Assembly: GCF_025562715.2 (NCBI RefSeq) | Contig: NZ_JAPFCC010000001.1 | Location: 4,764,501-4,828,500 of the forward strand | DNA length: 64,000 nucleotides | Source: Endozoicomonas gorgoniicola | GTDB taxonomy: Bacteria; Pseudomonadota; Gammaproteobacteria; Pseudomonadales; Endozoicomonadaceae | Direction of reading: 5' to 3' | Shown here: positions 33,547-42,371 of the stretch, piece after piece | Position numbering within the stretch: position 1 is the stretch's first letter | How the letters are laid out: each line of letters opens with the position of its first letter | Position numbers and translations under genes: made by a program | Notes under the pieces: generated by a model | What the model was told of the DNA's origin: nothing | Database searches by the model: none | The model's input: the letters and a program-made list of their open reading frames with translations, nothing else

Positions 33547-34470
33547 ATGTTAGCTGTCGTACAAAAATACAGTGCTGCCATGGTCGTATTTCTAACGCTG
33601 AATGCCGGTGCTGTTACCGTTGAACACAAAGCCGGAACGACTGTTCTTTCTGAAATTCCCCAACGCGTTGCAGCACTCAACTGGACGCAGGCAGAAATCC
33701 TTCTCACCCTTGGCATTACACCCGCAGGTGTAACCACCATAAAGGGTTACCGACAGTGGCAGTCTGATACGCCGCCCATGCCGGAAGGCGTGACCGAGCT
33801 AGGCCATCGTTCTGAACCATCGTTAGAGGCCATCGCTGCCCTTAAACCGGATCTGATTCTGGGTTACGACTGGCGGCACAATCGTATTTATCCCGAACTC
33901 AATGCCATAGCCCCTACGGTGCTTTACGGGCAGTATCCTTCTGAAGAAGACCAGAGAGATTATCTGGTCAGAATGCAGGATATTTTTCTGTCAGTTGCCG
34001 CTATTTTTCAGCATCAGAAACAGGCAGCGATGAAGCTTAGTGAAATGCAGCAGGCGCTGAGCCACGGCAGAATGCTAATTCGCAAGGCTGAACTGACGGG
34101 GCACCCGGTGGTCGTCGGTAAATTTGTTGGCATGGGGCTGGGTCTGAGGGTTTATGGCAAATCGTCTTTAGCCGGTGCAGTTGTTGAAGGGATCGGACTG
34201 GAAAATGGCTGGTCAGCCACTCTGCCCGGGCGTGACTTTACCCATGTGGACTTGCTGAAGCTCACCACGATTGGTGATGCCAGCCTGATTATTATTGGAC
34301 AGTTGCCGGATAATGGTCAGGGCATGACGGTTTCTCCGGTTTGGCAGGCTTTGCCAGCGGTCAGGGAAGGCCGGGTTTATCATGTTCCCGCGCTCTGGTC
34401 ATTTGGTGGCCCGGAGTCGGTTATGCGAATGACCCGGGCGTTTGTTGGTCAGCTGGTTCCGGGGGCATGA
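33547..34470 (+). CDS. Periplasmic iron-siderophore binding protein (FhuD/FecB type)
   Basis: A 307-aa class III solute-binding protein that carries the ferric siderophore to the permease. It has a signal peptide (about residues 1-24, ending NAGA), then the family opening HKAGTTVLSEIPQRVAALNW, the interlobe segment HRSEPSLEAIAALKPDLILG and the C-terminal VWQALPAVREGRVYHVPALW. ATG 33547 follows the ATPase stop with no gap, and the gene ends in an ATGA overlap with the permease, so the three are translationally coupled. It is the FhuD-like hydroxamate type, consistent with aerobactin, though the ligand cannot be proved from sequence. Confidence 0.9.
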   Translation: MLAVVQKYSAAMVVFLTLNAGAVTVEHKAGTTVLSEIPQRVAALNWTQAEILLTLGITPAGVTTIKGYRQWQSDTPPMPEGVTELGHRSEPSLEAIAALKPDLILGYDWRHNRIYPELNAIAPTVLYGQYPSEEDQRDYLVRMQDIFLSVAAIFQHQKQAAMKLSEMQQALSHGRMLIRKAELTGHPVVVGKFVGMGLGLRVYGKSSLAGAVVEGIGLENGWSATLPGRDFTHVDLLKLTTIGDASLIIIGQLPDNGQGMTVSPVWQALPAVREGRVYHVPALWSFGGPESVMRMTRAFVGQLVPGA

Positions 34471-36464
34471 GCATGTATTCGGAATCGATGAAACTGACCT
34501 TTGCGCTACTGCTGCTGTTCATGAGCTGTTTAATTTCTCTGGCCTCAGGGCCGGCGGGGATTGATGTCAGTTTGCCCGGCGAGTTATTGGCTGGAAAATC
34601 ATGGTTTAATCACGGCGATGTTCCGTCACTGCATAATGTCATTGTGACTTACCTGCTGTTGCCTCGCACCCTTATGGCTCTGTTGTGTGGTGCTGCACTG
34701 GGTGCAGCCGGAGTGCTGATCCAAAGCGCGACAAGAAATTCCTTTGCCAGCCCGGCGACACTGGGTATTAATGCCGGTGCCCTGCTGGCGATCATTACAG
34801 GCACGATTGCCCTGCCTGAGTTCACTGACCATTTTCCCGTTGTCGTCGCTTTCACTGGCGCAGTTATAACGTCACTTGTCGTTTTCAAACTGGCCAGTGC
34901 CATCAGTCATTCGCCGGTTAACCTGGTGCTGGTGGGGATGGCCGTGACATTGTCGGTGGGAGCTGTCAGCGCTGGCTTATTGATGTTCTGGGAAAATCGG
35001 CTGGATGGCCTGTACATCTGGGGAGCAGGCAATCTGGCTCAGTTTGATTTTCAGGCCGTGAACAGCAGCTGGTGGCTGGTGGCTGCCCTTATTGCTGCAT
35101 CGTTGCCGCTGGCAAGGCGGTTGGATCTGATTGAACTGGGGAATGGTCAGGCTGGCAGTCTCGGTGTTAATGTCAGGCAGACGGTTATGCTGTCACTGCT
35201 GCTGGCCTTGTTGCTGTCTGCCACGGTGGTCAGTCAGGTTGGCATGATCAGCTTTATTGGTCTGGTTGCGCCACATATTGCAAGGGGGCTGGGTTATAAA
35301 GCCACGTGGAGTCGGCTTCTGGCTGCCAGCCTTATTGGCGCACTGTTGTTGCTCAGTGCCGATATCCTTGCTCGCTGGATGCCTCTTATGTTGTCAGAGG
35401 GGCATTACAGTATTCCTGCCGGTGCCATGACCACAGCGATTGGTGCGCCTTTTATGATTTTTTTACTGACCCGGCGTCATACGGTCAATCACCTGACCCA
35501 GCTGCCAAAAGAAACCGGTATTCGGGCTCTGTTCAGAATATCGCCGCTAAAACTCCTGTTCATCATGCTGGCTCTGTTGCTCTGTTCAGTCTGGCTCAGC
35601 CTGGGTGGTGGACTGAATGCCGACGACTTTGACCTTCGCTGGCCGAGAGTGGCAGCGGCAGCTTTTGCTGGTTGTGCCCTGGGGGTCTCCGGGCTGGTGT
35701 TGCAGAGCTTGATGAGAAACCCACTTGCCAGTCCCGACGTTTCAGGTCTTACGACGACGGGAGTTTTATTTGTGGTGGTGGCGGCTGTGCTGTTTCCCGG
35801 TCTTGACCGTGTGGAGATGGTGCTGGTTTCCATGGCTGGCAGCGGGTTTGCGTTGTTGTTGCTGTTAAGTCTGAGTCGTATGACCGGTTTTCAGCCACAG
35901 ATGTTTGCGCTGGCAGGTTTGTGTTTGTCTGCCCTGGCCTCGACCCTGGTGAATATCGCTCTGGTGCTTGGCAGTAATCAGTCCAGTGAGGTGCTGCTCT
36001 GGTTGTCGGGCAGTACTTATGCCATCAGTAAGGGGCTGGTGTTTTTTCTTGCAGCGGTTGTGTTGATGGTGGCTCCTCTGCTGCTGTTACTCTGGCGGAA
36101 ACTGGATATTTTACAGCTTGGTACCCAATGGCCCACGATTCTGGGGATCAGGATTAATCCGGTATTGATTGCCCTGCTGTTGCTGGTGGCACTGCTGAGT
36201 TCTGTCAGTGTGGCGACCGTTGGCGGTATTTCTTTTGTCGGCCTGATGGCTCCTCATATCTGTCGTGTATTGGGTTTGTCCAGTCATCGTCACCTTATTG
36301 CGGCGACGGCAATGGTCGGTGCTATCCTCCTTGTACTCGGGGACGCTCTGTCCAGACATCTTATGGCACCTTTTGAGTTACCCGCAGGGCTGGTGGTGTC
36401 CAGCGTGGGCGGTGTCTATTTCATTCTTCTGCTGCTGACCGGTAAATACGTCCAGCGACGTTAA
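34467..36464 (+). CDS. Double-length iron-siderophore permease (FhuB type)
   Basis: A 665-aa fusion of two FecCD-family permease halves, like E. coli FhuB (660 aa). Each half has about ten membrane helices and ends in the ATPase-contact loop: GMISFIGLVAPHIARGL in the first half (about residue 260) and GGISFVGLMAPHICRVL in the second (about residue 590). LIQSATRNSFASPATLGI and LQSLMRNPLASPDVSGL are the paired N-terminal motifs. The start is ATG 34467 overlapping the binding-protein stop; the frame is open upstream only within that gene. It forms with the two preceding genes an importer in the order ATPase, binding protein, permease. Confidence 0.92.
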   Translation: MSMYSESMKLTFALLLLFMSCLISLASGPAGIDVSLPGELLAGKSWFNHGDVPSLHNVIVTYLLLPRTLMALLCGAALGAAGVLIQSATRNSFASPATLGINAGALLAIITGTIALPEFTDHFPVVVAFTGAVITSLVVFKLASAISHSPVNLVLVGMAVTLSVGAVSAGLLMFWENRLDGLYIWGAGNLAQFDFQAVNSSWWLVAALIAASLPLARRLDLIELGNGQAGSLGVNVRQTVMLSLLLALLLSATVVSQVGMISFIGLVAPHIARGLGYKATWSRLLAASLIGALLLLSADILARWMPLMLSEGHYSIPAGAMTTAIGAPFMIFLLTRRHTVNHLTQLPKETGIRALFRISPLKLLFIMLALLLCSVWLSLGGGLNADDFDLRWPRVAAAAFAGCALGVSGLVLQSLMRNPLASPDVSGLTTTGVLFVVVAAVLFPGLDRVEMVLVSMAGSGFALLLLLSLSRMTGFQPQMFALAGLCLSALASTLVNIALVLGSNQSSEVLLWLSGSTYAISKGLVFFLAAVVLMVAPLLLLLWRKLDILQLGTQWPTILGIRINPVLIALLLLVALLSSVSVATVGGISFVGLMAPHICRVLGLSSHRHLIAATAMVGAILLVLGDALSRHLMAPFELPAGLVVSSVGGVYFILLLLTGKYVQRR

Positions 36465-36534
36465 ATTTTCCCGAAGAAACATTTTCCGAAAAAACAATCA
36501 GCCCACAGGAAGTGGGCACGAATAACAACAGGGA

Positions 36535-36553
36535 TCAAATGAGAATAGAAATC
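36535..36553. promoter_or_regulatory. Weak Fur-box candidate upstream of the TonB receptor
   Basis: The 19-mer has AATGAGAAT and a terminal ATC matching the consensus at about 11 of 19 positions. It lies 27 bases before the receptor ATG. Iron control is expected there, but this match is near background. Confidence 0.3.
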
Positions 36554-36579
36554 AATACAACAAGGAATGCATCAATAAA

Positions 36580-38832
36580 ATGAATAATAAAACCCCTCTG
36601 GCACTCGCTATTGCCCTGTGCGGCTCTACAGCTATTGCCGAAGAAAGCAATGTAACCCGGCTGGACGATGTTGTTGTCACAGCCAGCCGGGTTGAAGAGA
36701 ATATTTCTTCTATTGCCGGTACGGTTCAGGTCATAGATAAAACAGCGATTGAGCAGCAGAGCGTGGCCGGTCAGAAACTGGCTGACGTCCTGGCCGTGTT
36801 GGTTCCGGGTTTTGGCCCAAGTACCCGGGCTGCGACAGATCGCTCACAAACTATACGAGGCCGTAAGGTTCTGTTGCTGATAGACGGTGTTGCCCAGACA
36901 GAGAGTCGTCAGGCCAGCCGTCAGATGAATACCGTCAGACCGGAGAATATTGAACGAATTGAAGTGGTTTCCGGTGCCAGTGCCATTTATGGCTCGGGTG
37001 CAGCGGGTGGCATCATTAATATCATTACCAAAAAGCCGGATACGGACGATGCCAGATTTAGCACCACCGTTGGCATCACCATGCCAGCCAATAAGCTGGA
37101 CAGTGATGGTTTAACCTGGCGTATTAATCAGGGGGTAAGTGGCCGCAAAGGCAACTTTGATTATCTTGCCAGTGCCACCTTTGAACAGAGAGCCGGATTT
37201 TTTGATTCTGATGGTGATCGCATTTCACCTGGGGGCGCACAGCTTGGTCGCGGCGACACTGAAACCCGGGACCTGCTGCTGAAGCTTGGGTACGACCTGA
37301 ACGAGACTCAGCGACTTGAAGCCGACCTGCAGGTATTCAGGGATGATATGGACTCAGATTATGGCCTTTATTACGGCGAAAACCTGTCTTATGCGGCACC
37401 TTTTGGCGCTCCTGTTATTACTGAAGGTGTGAATAAAGCAGTAAAAGGATTGACGCTGGACGACCAGCCATACAGTCATCGTAATAGTTATTCCCTGTCT
37501 TTTATTGATGAAGATTTTTTGGGGCACAGGGCAACTGTTCAGGGCTACTACCGGGACAGAGAGTACCGTTTTTTCCCTTTTGCGTATGACTTGAAACTAT
37601 ATAAAAGTTTCCTGAAATTACCAGATTCTACGATGGTCGTTAACCAGTCTACCTCAGAGGCTCGTGTTCATGGGCTCAAACTGACCATGGATAAAAACCT
37701 GAATAAACGCTTCCGGCTGGTGTATGGCCTTGACTATAAGAAAGATAAAGGCAAGCAAACCGGAACCGGCTATGATGCAAATGCTTTTACTGGCAGTAAT
37801 GGTTTGAATTATCAACCCACTGGCACCGACTATGAGTATGGTCCTGATGTGGAGACCACAACCCTGGGCGGTTTTGTTCAGGCCCGGTTTAATATTACCG
37901 ACCGGCTGACCATGAACACCGGCTATCGCCATGAACGGGTGGACGTGGACATTGCTGATTACCGTCCGGTTCTGGAAAGCTGGATACTGCCTTTAAAGGG
38001 AAGCTCAAACTACACCACATTCAAGGGAGGCAAAAAGGATTATACGGCAGACCTTTTCAACCTTGGACTTGTTTTCCAGCTTTCTGATAAACAGGAAACT
38101 TTTATCAACTACTCGGAAGGTTTTGAGGTACCTGACCCTGCCAGGCTGTTGAGGAATGTGCTACCGGCTGGCAGTGCTTTGAGCAAGGCTTTTGGTGCAA
38201 CCAGCCTTGATAAAGTCAATCTGGACGCTACCAAAATTAAAAACTACGAACTGGGCTGGCGTGGTCGCTTTGATGCGCTCACTGCTTCGGTGACTGCTTT
38301 TTATAATGAGTCGGATCAAATCATTAAGTTCACCAAAGGTTATGGTGTCCAGATTCTTGATCAGGATAAAAAGATTTACGGCATAGAATCTGCGCTCAGC
38401 TATTACATAAATGACGATTGGCAGGTCGGTGGTAGTTATACCTTTACCGAGGGGCGAACGTACAACGAGGATCTGAAAAAGTGGCTTGACCTCAGTGCTG
38501 TGGATGTTTCTCCACAAAAACTGACCGCTTTTGTCAGTTATGAGCAAGAGGACTATATGGTTCGGCTACAGGCCCTTAACTTTGCCGATTACGACAAGGG
38601 CTACGATAGCGAAGATAATCCTGGCAAAGAGACGTTTGACGGCTATACCGTCTTTGACCTCACCGCATCGTTCTGGTTGCCTGTAGGCCGTCTGGATGCC
38701 TCGGTCAATAACCTGCTGAATGAAGACTATCAAACCGTTTACAGCCAGTGGGCTCGTAAAACCTATGGTGTTATCTCTGCTATGCCGGCCCAGGGGCGAA
38801 CCGTTAGCTTGTCATACAGTATCGAGTATTAA
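36580..38832 (+). CDS. iutA: TonB-dependent outer-membrane siderophore receptor (IutA-like)
   Basis: A 750-aa receptor importing ferric siderophore across the outer membrane with TonB energy. It has a signal peptide MNNKTPLALAIALCGSTAIA, a TonB box region LDDVVVTASR, a plug domain (about residues 45-160, including GRKVLLLIDGVAQ and NIERIEVVSGASAIYGSGA, close to the IutA plug) and a 22-strand barrel with the C-terminal VSLSYSIEY. The plug similarity to IutA, its length (E. coli IutA 732 aa) and the adjacent iucABCD genes support ferric aerobactin as ligand (inference). It starts at ATG 36580, 115 bases after the permease, probably with its own promoter. Confidence 0.87.
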   Translation: MNNKTPLALAIALCGSTAIAEESNVTRLDDVVVTASRVEENISSIAGTVQVIDKTAIEQQSVAGQKLADVLAVLVPGFGPSTRAATDRSQTIRGRKVLLLIDGVAQTESRQASRQMNTVRPENIERIEVVSGASAIYGSGAAGGIINIITKKPDTDDARFSTTVGITMPANKLDSDGLTWRINQGVSGRKGNFDYLASATFEQRAGFFDSDGDRISPGGAQLGRGDTETRDLLLKLGYDLNETQRLEADLQVFRDDMDSDYGLYYGENLSYAAPFGAPVITEGVNKAVKGLTLDDQPYSHRNSYSLSFIDEDFLGHRATVQGYYRDREYRFFPFAYDLKLYKSFLKLPDSTMVVNQSTSEARVHGLKLTMDKNLNKRFRLVYGLDYKKDKGKQTGTGYDANAFTGSNGLNYQPTGTDYEYGPDVETTTLGGFVQARFNITDRLTMNTGYRHERVDVDIADYRPVLESWILPLKGSSNYTTFKGGKKDYTADLFNLGLVFQLSDKQETFINYSEGFEVPDPARLLRNVLPAGSALSKAFGATSLDKVNLDATKIKNYELGWRGRFDALTASVTAFYNESDQIIKFTKGYGVQILDQDKKIYGIESALSYYINDDWQVGGSYTFTEGRTYNEDLKKWLDLSAVDVSPQKLTAFVSYEQEDYMVRLQALNFADYDKGYDSEDNPGKETFDGYTVFDLTASFWLPVGRLDASVNNLLNEDYQTVYSQWARKTYGVISAMPAQGRTVSLSYSIEY

Positions 38833-38854
38833 GGGAATTGAGGCTGAGGAGGCG

Positions 38855-38907
38855 CTTGATGGATTCCGGGGAGTTACCTGAACGTGACAGTCCCCGAATC
38901 TATCAAG
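38855..38907. terminator. Long hairpin past the receptor gene
   Basis: Bases 38855-38872 pair with 38891-38907 (CTTGAT, GATTC and GGGGA blocks, one mismatch and one bulge) around an 18-base loop. It lies just after iutA and overlaps the reconstructed stop (38903) of the leftward interrupted gene. No T-run is present, so terminator activity is uncertain. Confidence 0.4.
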
Positions 38908-38986
38908 AGCCAACATAGCCAGATATGGCACCATAGTTAGTGCTGCCCCCTTCCCCTTCAGCGAGTAGTCGAGTACTTTCGGTTAG
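38903..38986 (-). pseudogene. Displaced 3' end of the gene interrupted by IS1634
   Basis: Joining this to 40726 after removing the IS and one TTCAAT repeat continues the leftward frame for 27 codons (LTESTRLLAEGEGG and onward) to a TGA at 38903-38905. The intact product would be 294 aa. Confidence 0.65.
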
Positions 38987-38992
38987 TTCAAT

Positions 38993-40725
38993 CCGTCATT
39001 CAGCACTTAATCTGAGAATTTCCTAAAACCATCTAAAATGTAAAAAATTTTCAGACTGAGCATATGCCATGCAACCTCATCAATTTCACATTCAACGCAT
39101 CGACCATACGGGGTTGGTGGCCGGTATGTGCAAAGAGCTCGGGATCGCTAACCTCTTGGATTCTCTGGTTCCCAACCAATCTGAAACCAGAAAGATTTCC
39201 TTCGGAGAAACCGTTGTCTCAATGCTGCTTAACGGACTGGGCTTCACTGCTCGCACACTCCACATGTTCCCTGAGTTTCACGCCGACAAACCACTGGATA
39301 AACTTATTCGGCCGGGTATAGAGCCGGAACATATCAACGAAAGTGTACTCGGCAGAGCCTTGGATCAAATTTTTGAACTGGGTGTAAGTGAGGTCTATTT
39401 ATCACTGGCTGTCAAGGCCGTTAATGTCTTGAAACTGCCGTGTAATGCTCTGAATCTTGATTCAACCAGCTTTCATGTGGACGGTCGTTATAACAGTGAG
39501 TCTGAAGTCGATGAAGAAGATCTGAACTGCATTAAAATCTGTCGTGGATACAGCAGAGATCACCGACCTGAATTAAATCAGGCGATACTGCTCCTAATGA
39601 CTGAAAATCAGGCGGGTATTCCCGTATTCATGGCCGCATCCAGTGGCAATATAAACGACAACACTAATTTTAAAAAAGTCATCAGCAAGCATTTGAAATG
39701 CTACAAAGAGGCGCTGAATAATCGTTACCTGATCGGCGATGCTGCACTTTATACAACAGACAATGTACAGATATTGCATCAGCAAAAGCAACAGTTCATC
39801 ACCCGGGTTCCGGCTAAAATAAAATCCGCAAGAGAGCTTGTGGACAGTGTCGCTTCTTGTGCGATGACACCGGTTGAAGATGCCGAAGGTTATGAGAGCT
39901 GCGAAGTACTGTCCGACTATGCGGATGTATCTCAACGGTGGGTTCTGATTCGCAGTGAACAGGCTCGGAAAAGCGAACAGAAAACACTGCTCAAAAAACT
40001 GTTGAAAAAGTCAGAAAAAGAAGCGGAAGCACTGACCAGCAAGCTGGCGAAGAAACCGTTCAAGTGTGAAACGGACGCATTGCGTGCGTTCAATGAGTGG
40101 CAATCAAAAAGCAATTATTGTCAGGCAGAACCTGTAATTACGACAAAACCATGCTATACCAAAGTGGGACGTCCGGAGAAAGACAGCAAACCAGATAGCG
40201 TGGAGTATTATGTCAGCGGTCATCCTTGGGTATCCGTTGACTGTCGTAAAGTAGCAGAGGCTTCCCTGGGGTGCTTTGTGTTGGCAACAAATGATCTGGA
40301 CAGGAGCCGGCTAAGTTCAGCAGAAGTGTTGAGCACTTATAAATCACAGCAGTCGGTGGAGCGTGGATTTCGGTTTCTTAAAAGCCCTGAATTTCTGGTC
40401 TCCTCGCTGTTTTTAAAGAAGCCGGAACGTATAGAAGCGTTGCTTATGGTGATGACGCTTTGCCTGTTAGTCTACGCAGCGATACAGCATCGAATCAGGC
40501 ATGAATTAAAGCGTCAGAGTAGGTTCTTTCCGGATATGAAGCGAAAGCCCTATCAGAATCCGACTGCACGCTGGGTATTTTTTTGCTTTCAGGGAATTAA
40601 TGTTTTATTGGTCGATGGTCATGAAAAACATGTCGTTGGCTTGCAGGAGAGGCAATTAACCATCATTTCAATTCTTGGTCGACCGTACCAAGAGATTTAT
40701 TCCTGATATAGGTGCTGAATGACGG
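38993..40725 (+). mobile_element. IS1634-family element (1733 bp)
   Basis: Terminal inverted repeats CCGTCATTCAGCAC at 38993 and, inverted, ending at 40725. Flanking 6-bp target duplication TTCAAT is at 38987-38992 and 40726-40731. The element is inserted near the 3' end of a leftward gene coupled to comF. Confidence 0.93.
39069..40706 (+). CDS. IS1634-family transposase
   Basis: A 545-aa transposase. The N-terminal DUF4277-like domain (about residues 1-110, IDHTGLVAGMCKELGIANLL, VSMLLNGLGF) precedes the DDE core: LNLDSTSFHVDG with the first Asp, YLIGDAALYTTDN with the second, and a late helix with QQSVERGFRFLKSPEF holding the Glu. It starts at ATG 39069. It is full length and free of frameshifts, so probably functional. 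Confidence 0.9.
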   Translation: MQPHQFHIQRIDHTGLVAGMCKELGIANLLDSLVPNQSETRKISFGETVVSMLLNGLGFTARTLHMFPEFHADKPLDKLIRPGIEPEHINESVLGRALDQIFELGVSEVYLSLAVKAVNVLKLPCNALNLDSTSFHVDGRYNSESEVDEEDLNCIKICRGYSRDHRPELNQAILLLMTENQAGIPVFMAASSGNINDNTNFKKVISKHLKCYKEALNNRYLIGDAALYTTDNVQILHQQKQQFITRVPAKIKSARELVDSVASCAMTPVEDAEGYESCEVLSDYADVSQRWVLIRSEQARKSEQKTLLKKLLKKSEKEAEALTSKLAKKPFKCETDALRAFNEWQSKSNYCQAEPVITTKPCYTKVGRPEKDSKPDSVEYYVSGHPWVSVDCRKVAEASLGCFVLATNDLDRSRLSSAEVLSTYKSQQSVERGFRFLKSPEFLVSSLFLKKPERIEALLMVMTLCLLVYAAIQHRIRHELKRQSRFFPDMKRKPYQNPTARWVFFCFQGINVLLVDGHEKHVVGLQERQLTIISILGRPYQEIYS

Positions 40726-41526
40726 TTCAATAAATATCCATGGGTTTTCATCACGGGAGACCAACTCCCAATAACCCAATCGTCCTCTGAAAGAGGGGTT
40801 GGAAGATGGAAGGTAAGGATCATGGAATTTGAAATCTGGATGGGATCGTGTCCCGGTATTCCACACTGAACCTGCAGGCATTCCTGGCTGATACGTTGTC
40901 CCTGCAAGCCATATCGCTCGTTCAAACATACAGTGGATGTTTTGGTAGTGGGGAAATCTGAGTTTTATCTCATCCAGTAATCGATGCAATGGCACTCTAC
41001 AGGTAGGCAAAATAATATCGTAAATTTTTTCAGATTCCTTCTCTCCGGTTTTGATCCTCAGGGCTCTGTCATTCTTTATAATAGATTTGTATAGCTGGCG
41101 AAGATCGGCAGTATTGTTATTTATGAAGCCATGGTTGGTGTTATCTAATTTGGGGATTAGCCAGTAATCAAAACATACTTGAGATTCATCTAAAACCTCA
41201 TGAATTTTCAACTGTCCTAGCATTAAAGGGCTGGGAAACCCTATAGAAGGTGAAAATGTACTTCCGTGGGGACAATAAAAAAACACTCTGTAACCTGAAT
41301 GCACAGAAAACGATCTGGCGCAGTCGCTGCTAACCATCCCGGCATCACAATCAATAATCAGATTTTGAACCTTATTTTTTGCGAATGATCGACCTGTAAA
41401 CAAAAAGAATTTATTTTCCTGACAGGAATATTGCGCTTTCGAACCGGTATAAGGCAAAACAAACCCTCCCTTAAGGGTGTCTACGTCAGGAGCAGCCTTC
41501 AATCTAAACTGGTAACTTTTGCCCAT
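40726..41526 (-). pseudogene. Unknown gene coupled to comF, 3' end displaced by IS1634
   Basis: It starts at ATG 41526, overlapping the comF stop as TGATG; the longer frame from a GTG at 41556 lies inside comF. The native part is 267 codons to the IS1634 target repeat, after which the frame runs into the IS and stops at 40663. I do not recognise the family. It has seven scattered cysteines (e.g. FYCPHGS, IIDCDAGM) and Gly/Pro/Asn-rich loops, with no signal peptide. Base composition is more AT-rich than comF. The restored product would be 294 aa with the tail at 38903-38986. Confidence 0.65.
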
Positions 41527-42242
41527 CAGCCCGCAGGTGTTCTTGCCAGACACCACACATCAACGGTTTTGACACCCTGTTTTAGCAGTACCCTGGACAG
41601 TTCCGAAACGGTCTCCCCCGTCGTGACAACATCATCAACAATAGCCACATGCTGATAGGCAGTGGTTTTATTGCAGGCGAAGGCTCCCCGAATATTTCTT
41701 CGGCGCTCACTGGCTTTAAGCTGTTGCTGGGCTTGTGTTGCACGAATCCGTTTTACCAGCCCCCTGTCCAATACCATGCTTTTATCTTTGAGTAGTCGGT
41801 TCAGTGCTTTTGCCAGCAGGAGTGCCTGATTATAACCCCGTTGTCGTAATCGTTTTTTATGAAGCGGCACCGGAATAATGGCTTCTGGCCAGGTTTGCTG
41901 GTGATAACGTTCCCGCAGAACCTCTGCCAGCGAGGCCGACAGTGGTTTAATCAGGGCTATCTGACGACTGTATTTTATTCGGTGGATGATGTGGTTCACT
42001 GGAAAACGGTACTGAAAAGCCGAGTAGCAGTGTTGATAAACAGGTGGCTGGTTCAGACACTGACCACATAGTAACCGGGTTGAAACCATCATGGGTGAAC
42101 TGCAGCACTGGCAGGCTTGCTGATTATCAGGGCAGGCGGCCAGGCAGAGCTGGCAAAGTGGCTGCCTGAAAGGGGTAGCCCCACGACATAGCAGGCAACT
42201 GATCTGAAATAAATTGTTTAATATTTGCTCAATTGTAAACAT
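41526..42242 (-). CDS. comF: ComF-family phosphoribosyltransferase-like protein
   Basis: A 238-aa ComF/GntX-family protein associated with DNA uptake and use of external DNA (established for Haemophilus and Bacillus homologues). The N-terminal cysteine pairs (SCLLC, LCQLC, CQCC, LCGQC) suggest a zinc-binding module. Middle motifs are IIPVPLHKKRLRQRGYNQA, and the C-terminal PRPP-binding loop is VAIVDDVVTTGET. It starts at ATG 42242. It is divergent from bioB, a common arrangement in gammaproteobacteria (comF next to the bio operon). Its stop overlaps the start of the next gene. Confidence 0.93.
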   Translation of the reverse strand: MFTIEQILNNLFQISCLLCRGATPFRQPLCQLCLAACPDNQQACQCCSSPMMVSTRLLCGQCLNQPPVYQHCYSAFQYRFPVNHIIHRIKYSRQIALIKPLSASLAEVLRERYHQQTWPEAIIPVPLHKKRLRQRGYNQALLLAKALNRLLKDKSMVLDRGLVKRIRATQAQQQLKASERRRNIRGAFACNKTTAYQHVAIVDDVVTTGETVSELSRVLLKQGVKTVDVWCLARTPAG

Positions 42243-42264
42243 TCTTGCGCATTAACGATTGACG
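42233..42264. promoter_or_regulatory. Candidate BirA (biotin) operator
   Basis: TTGTAAAC (42233-42240) is a perfect BirA half-site. After a spacer, ATTGAC at 42258-42263 resembles the opposite half (GGTTNACAA), with about 6 of 9 positions matching. It lies between comF and bioB, overlapping the comF start. BirA represses bio genes when biotin is plentiful (established). Confidence 0.5.
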
Positions 42265-42268
42265 TTAA
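42252..42268. promoter_or_regulatory. Palindrome in the comF-bioB intergenic region
   Basis: TTAACG (42252-42257) and CGTTAA (42263-42268) form a perfect inverted repeat around ATTGA, overlapping the weak half of the candidate BirA site. It could be a second operator or part of the promoter. Confidence 0.4.
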
Positions 42269-42371
42269 GTTTTAATTGATTATTATCAGCCATGTTTTAA
42301 TTTCAATAACCAATATTGAAGGTTGTGCTCAGCATTACTGCCACGGGCGCTCCGGGGAAATTTTGAACAAC

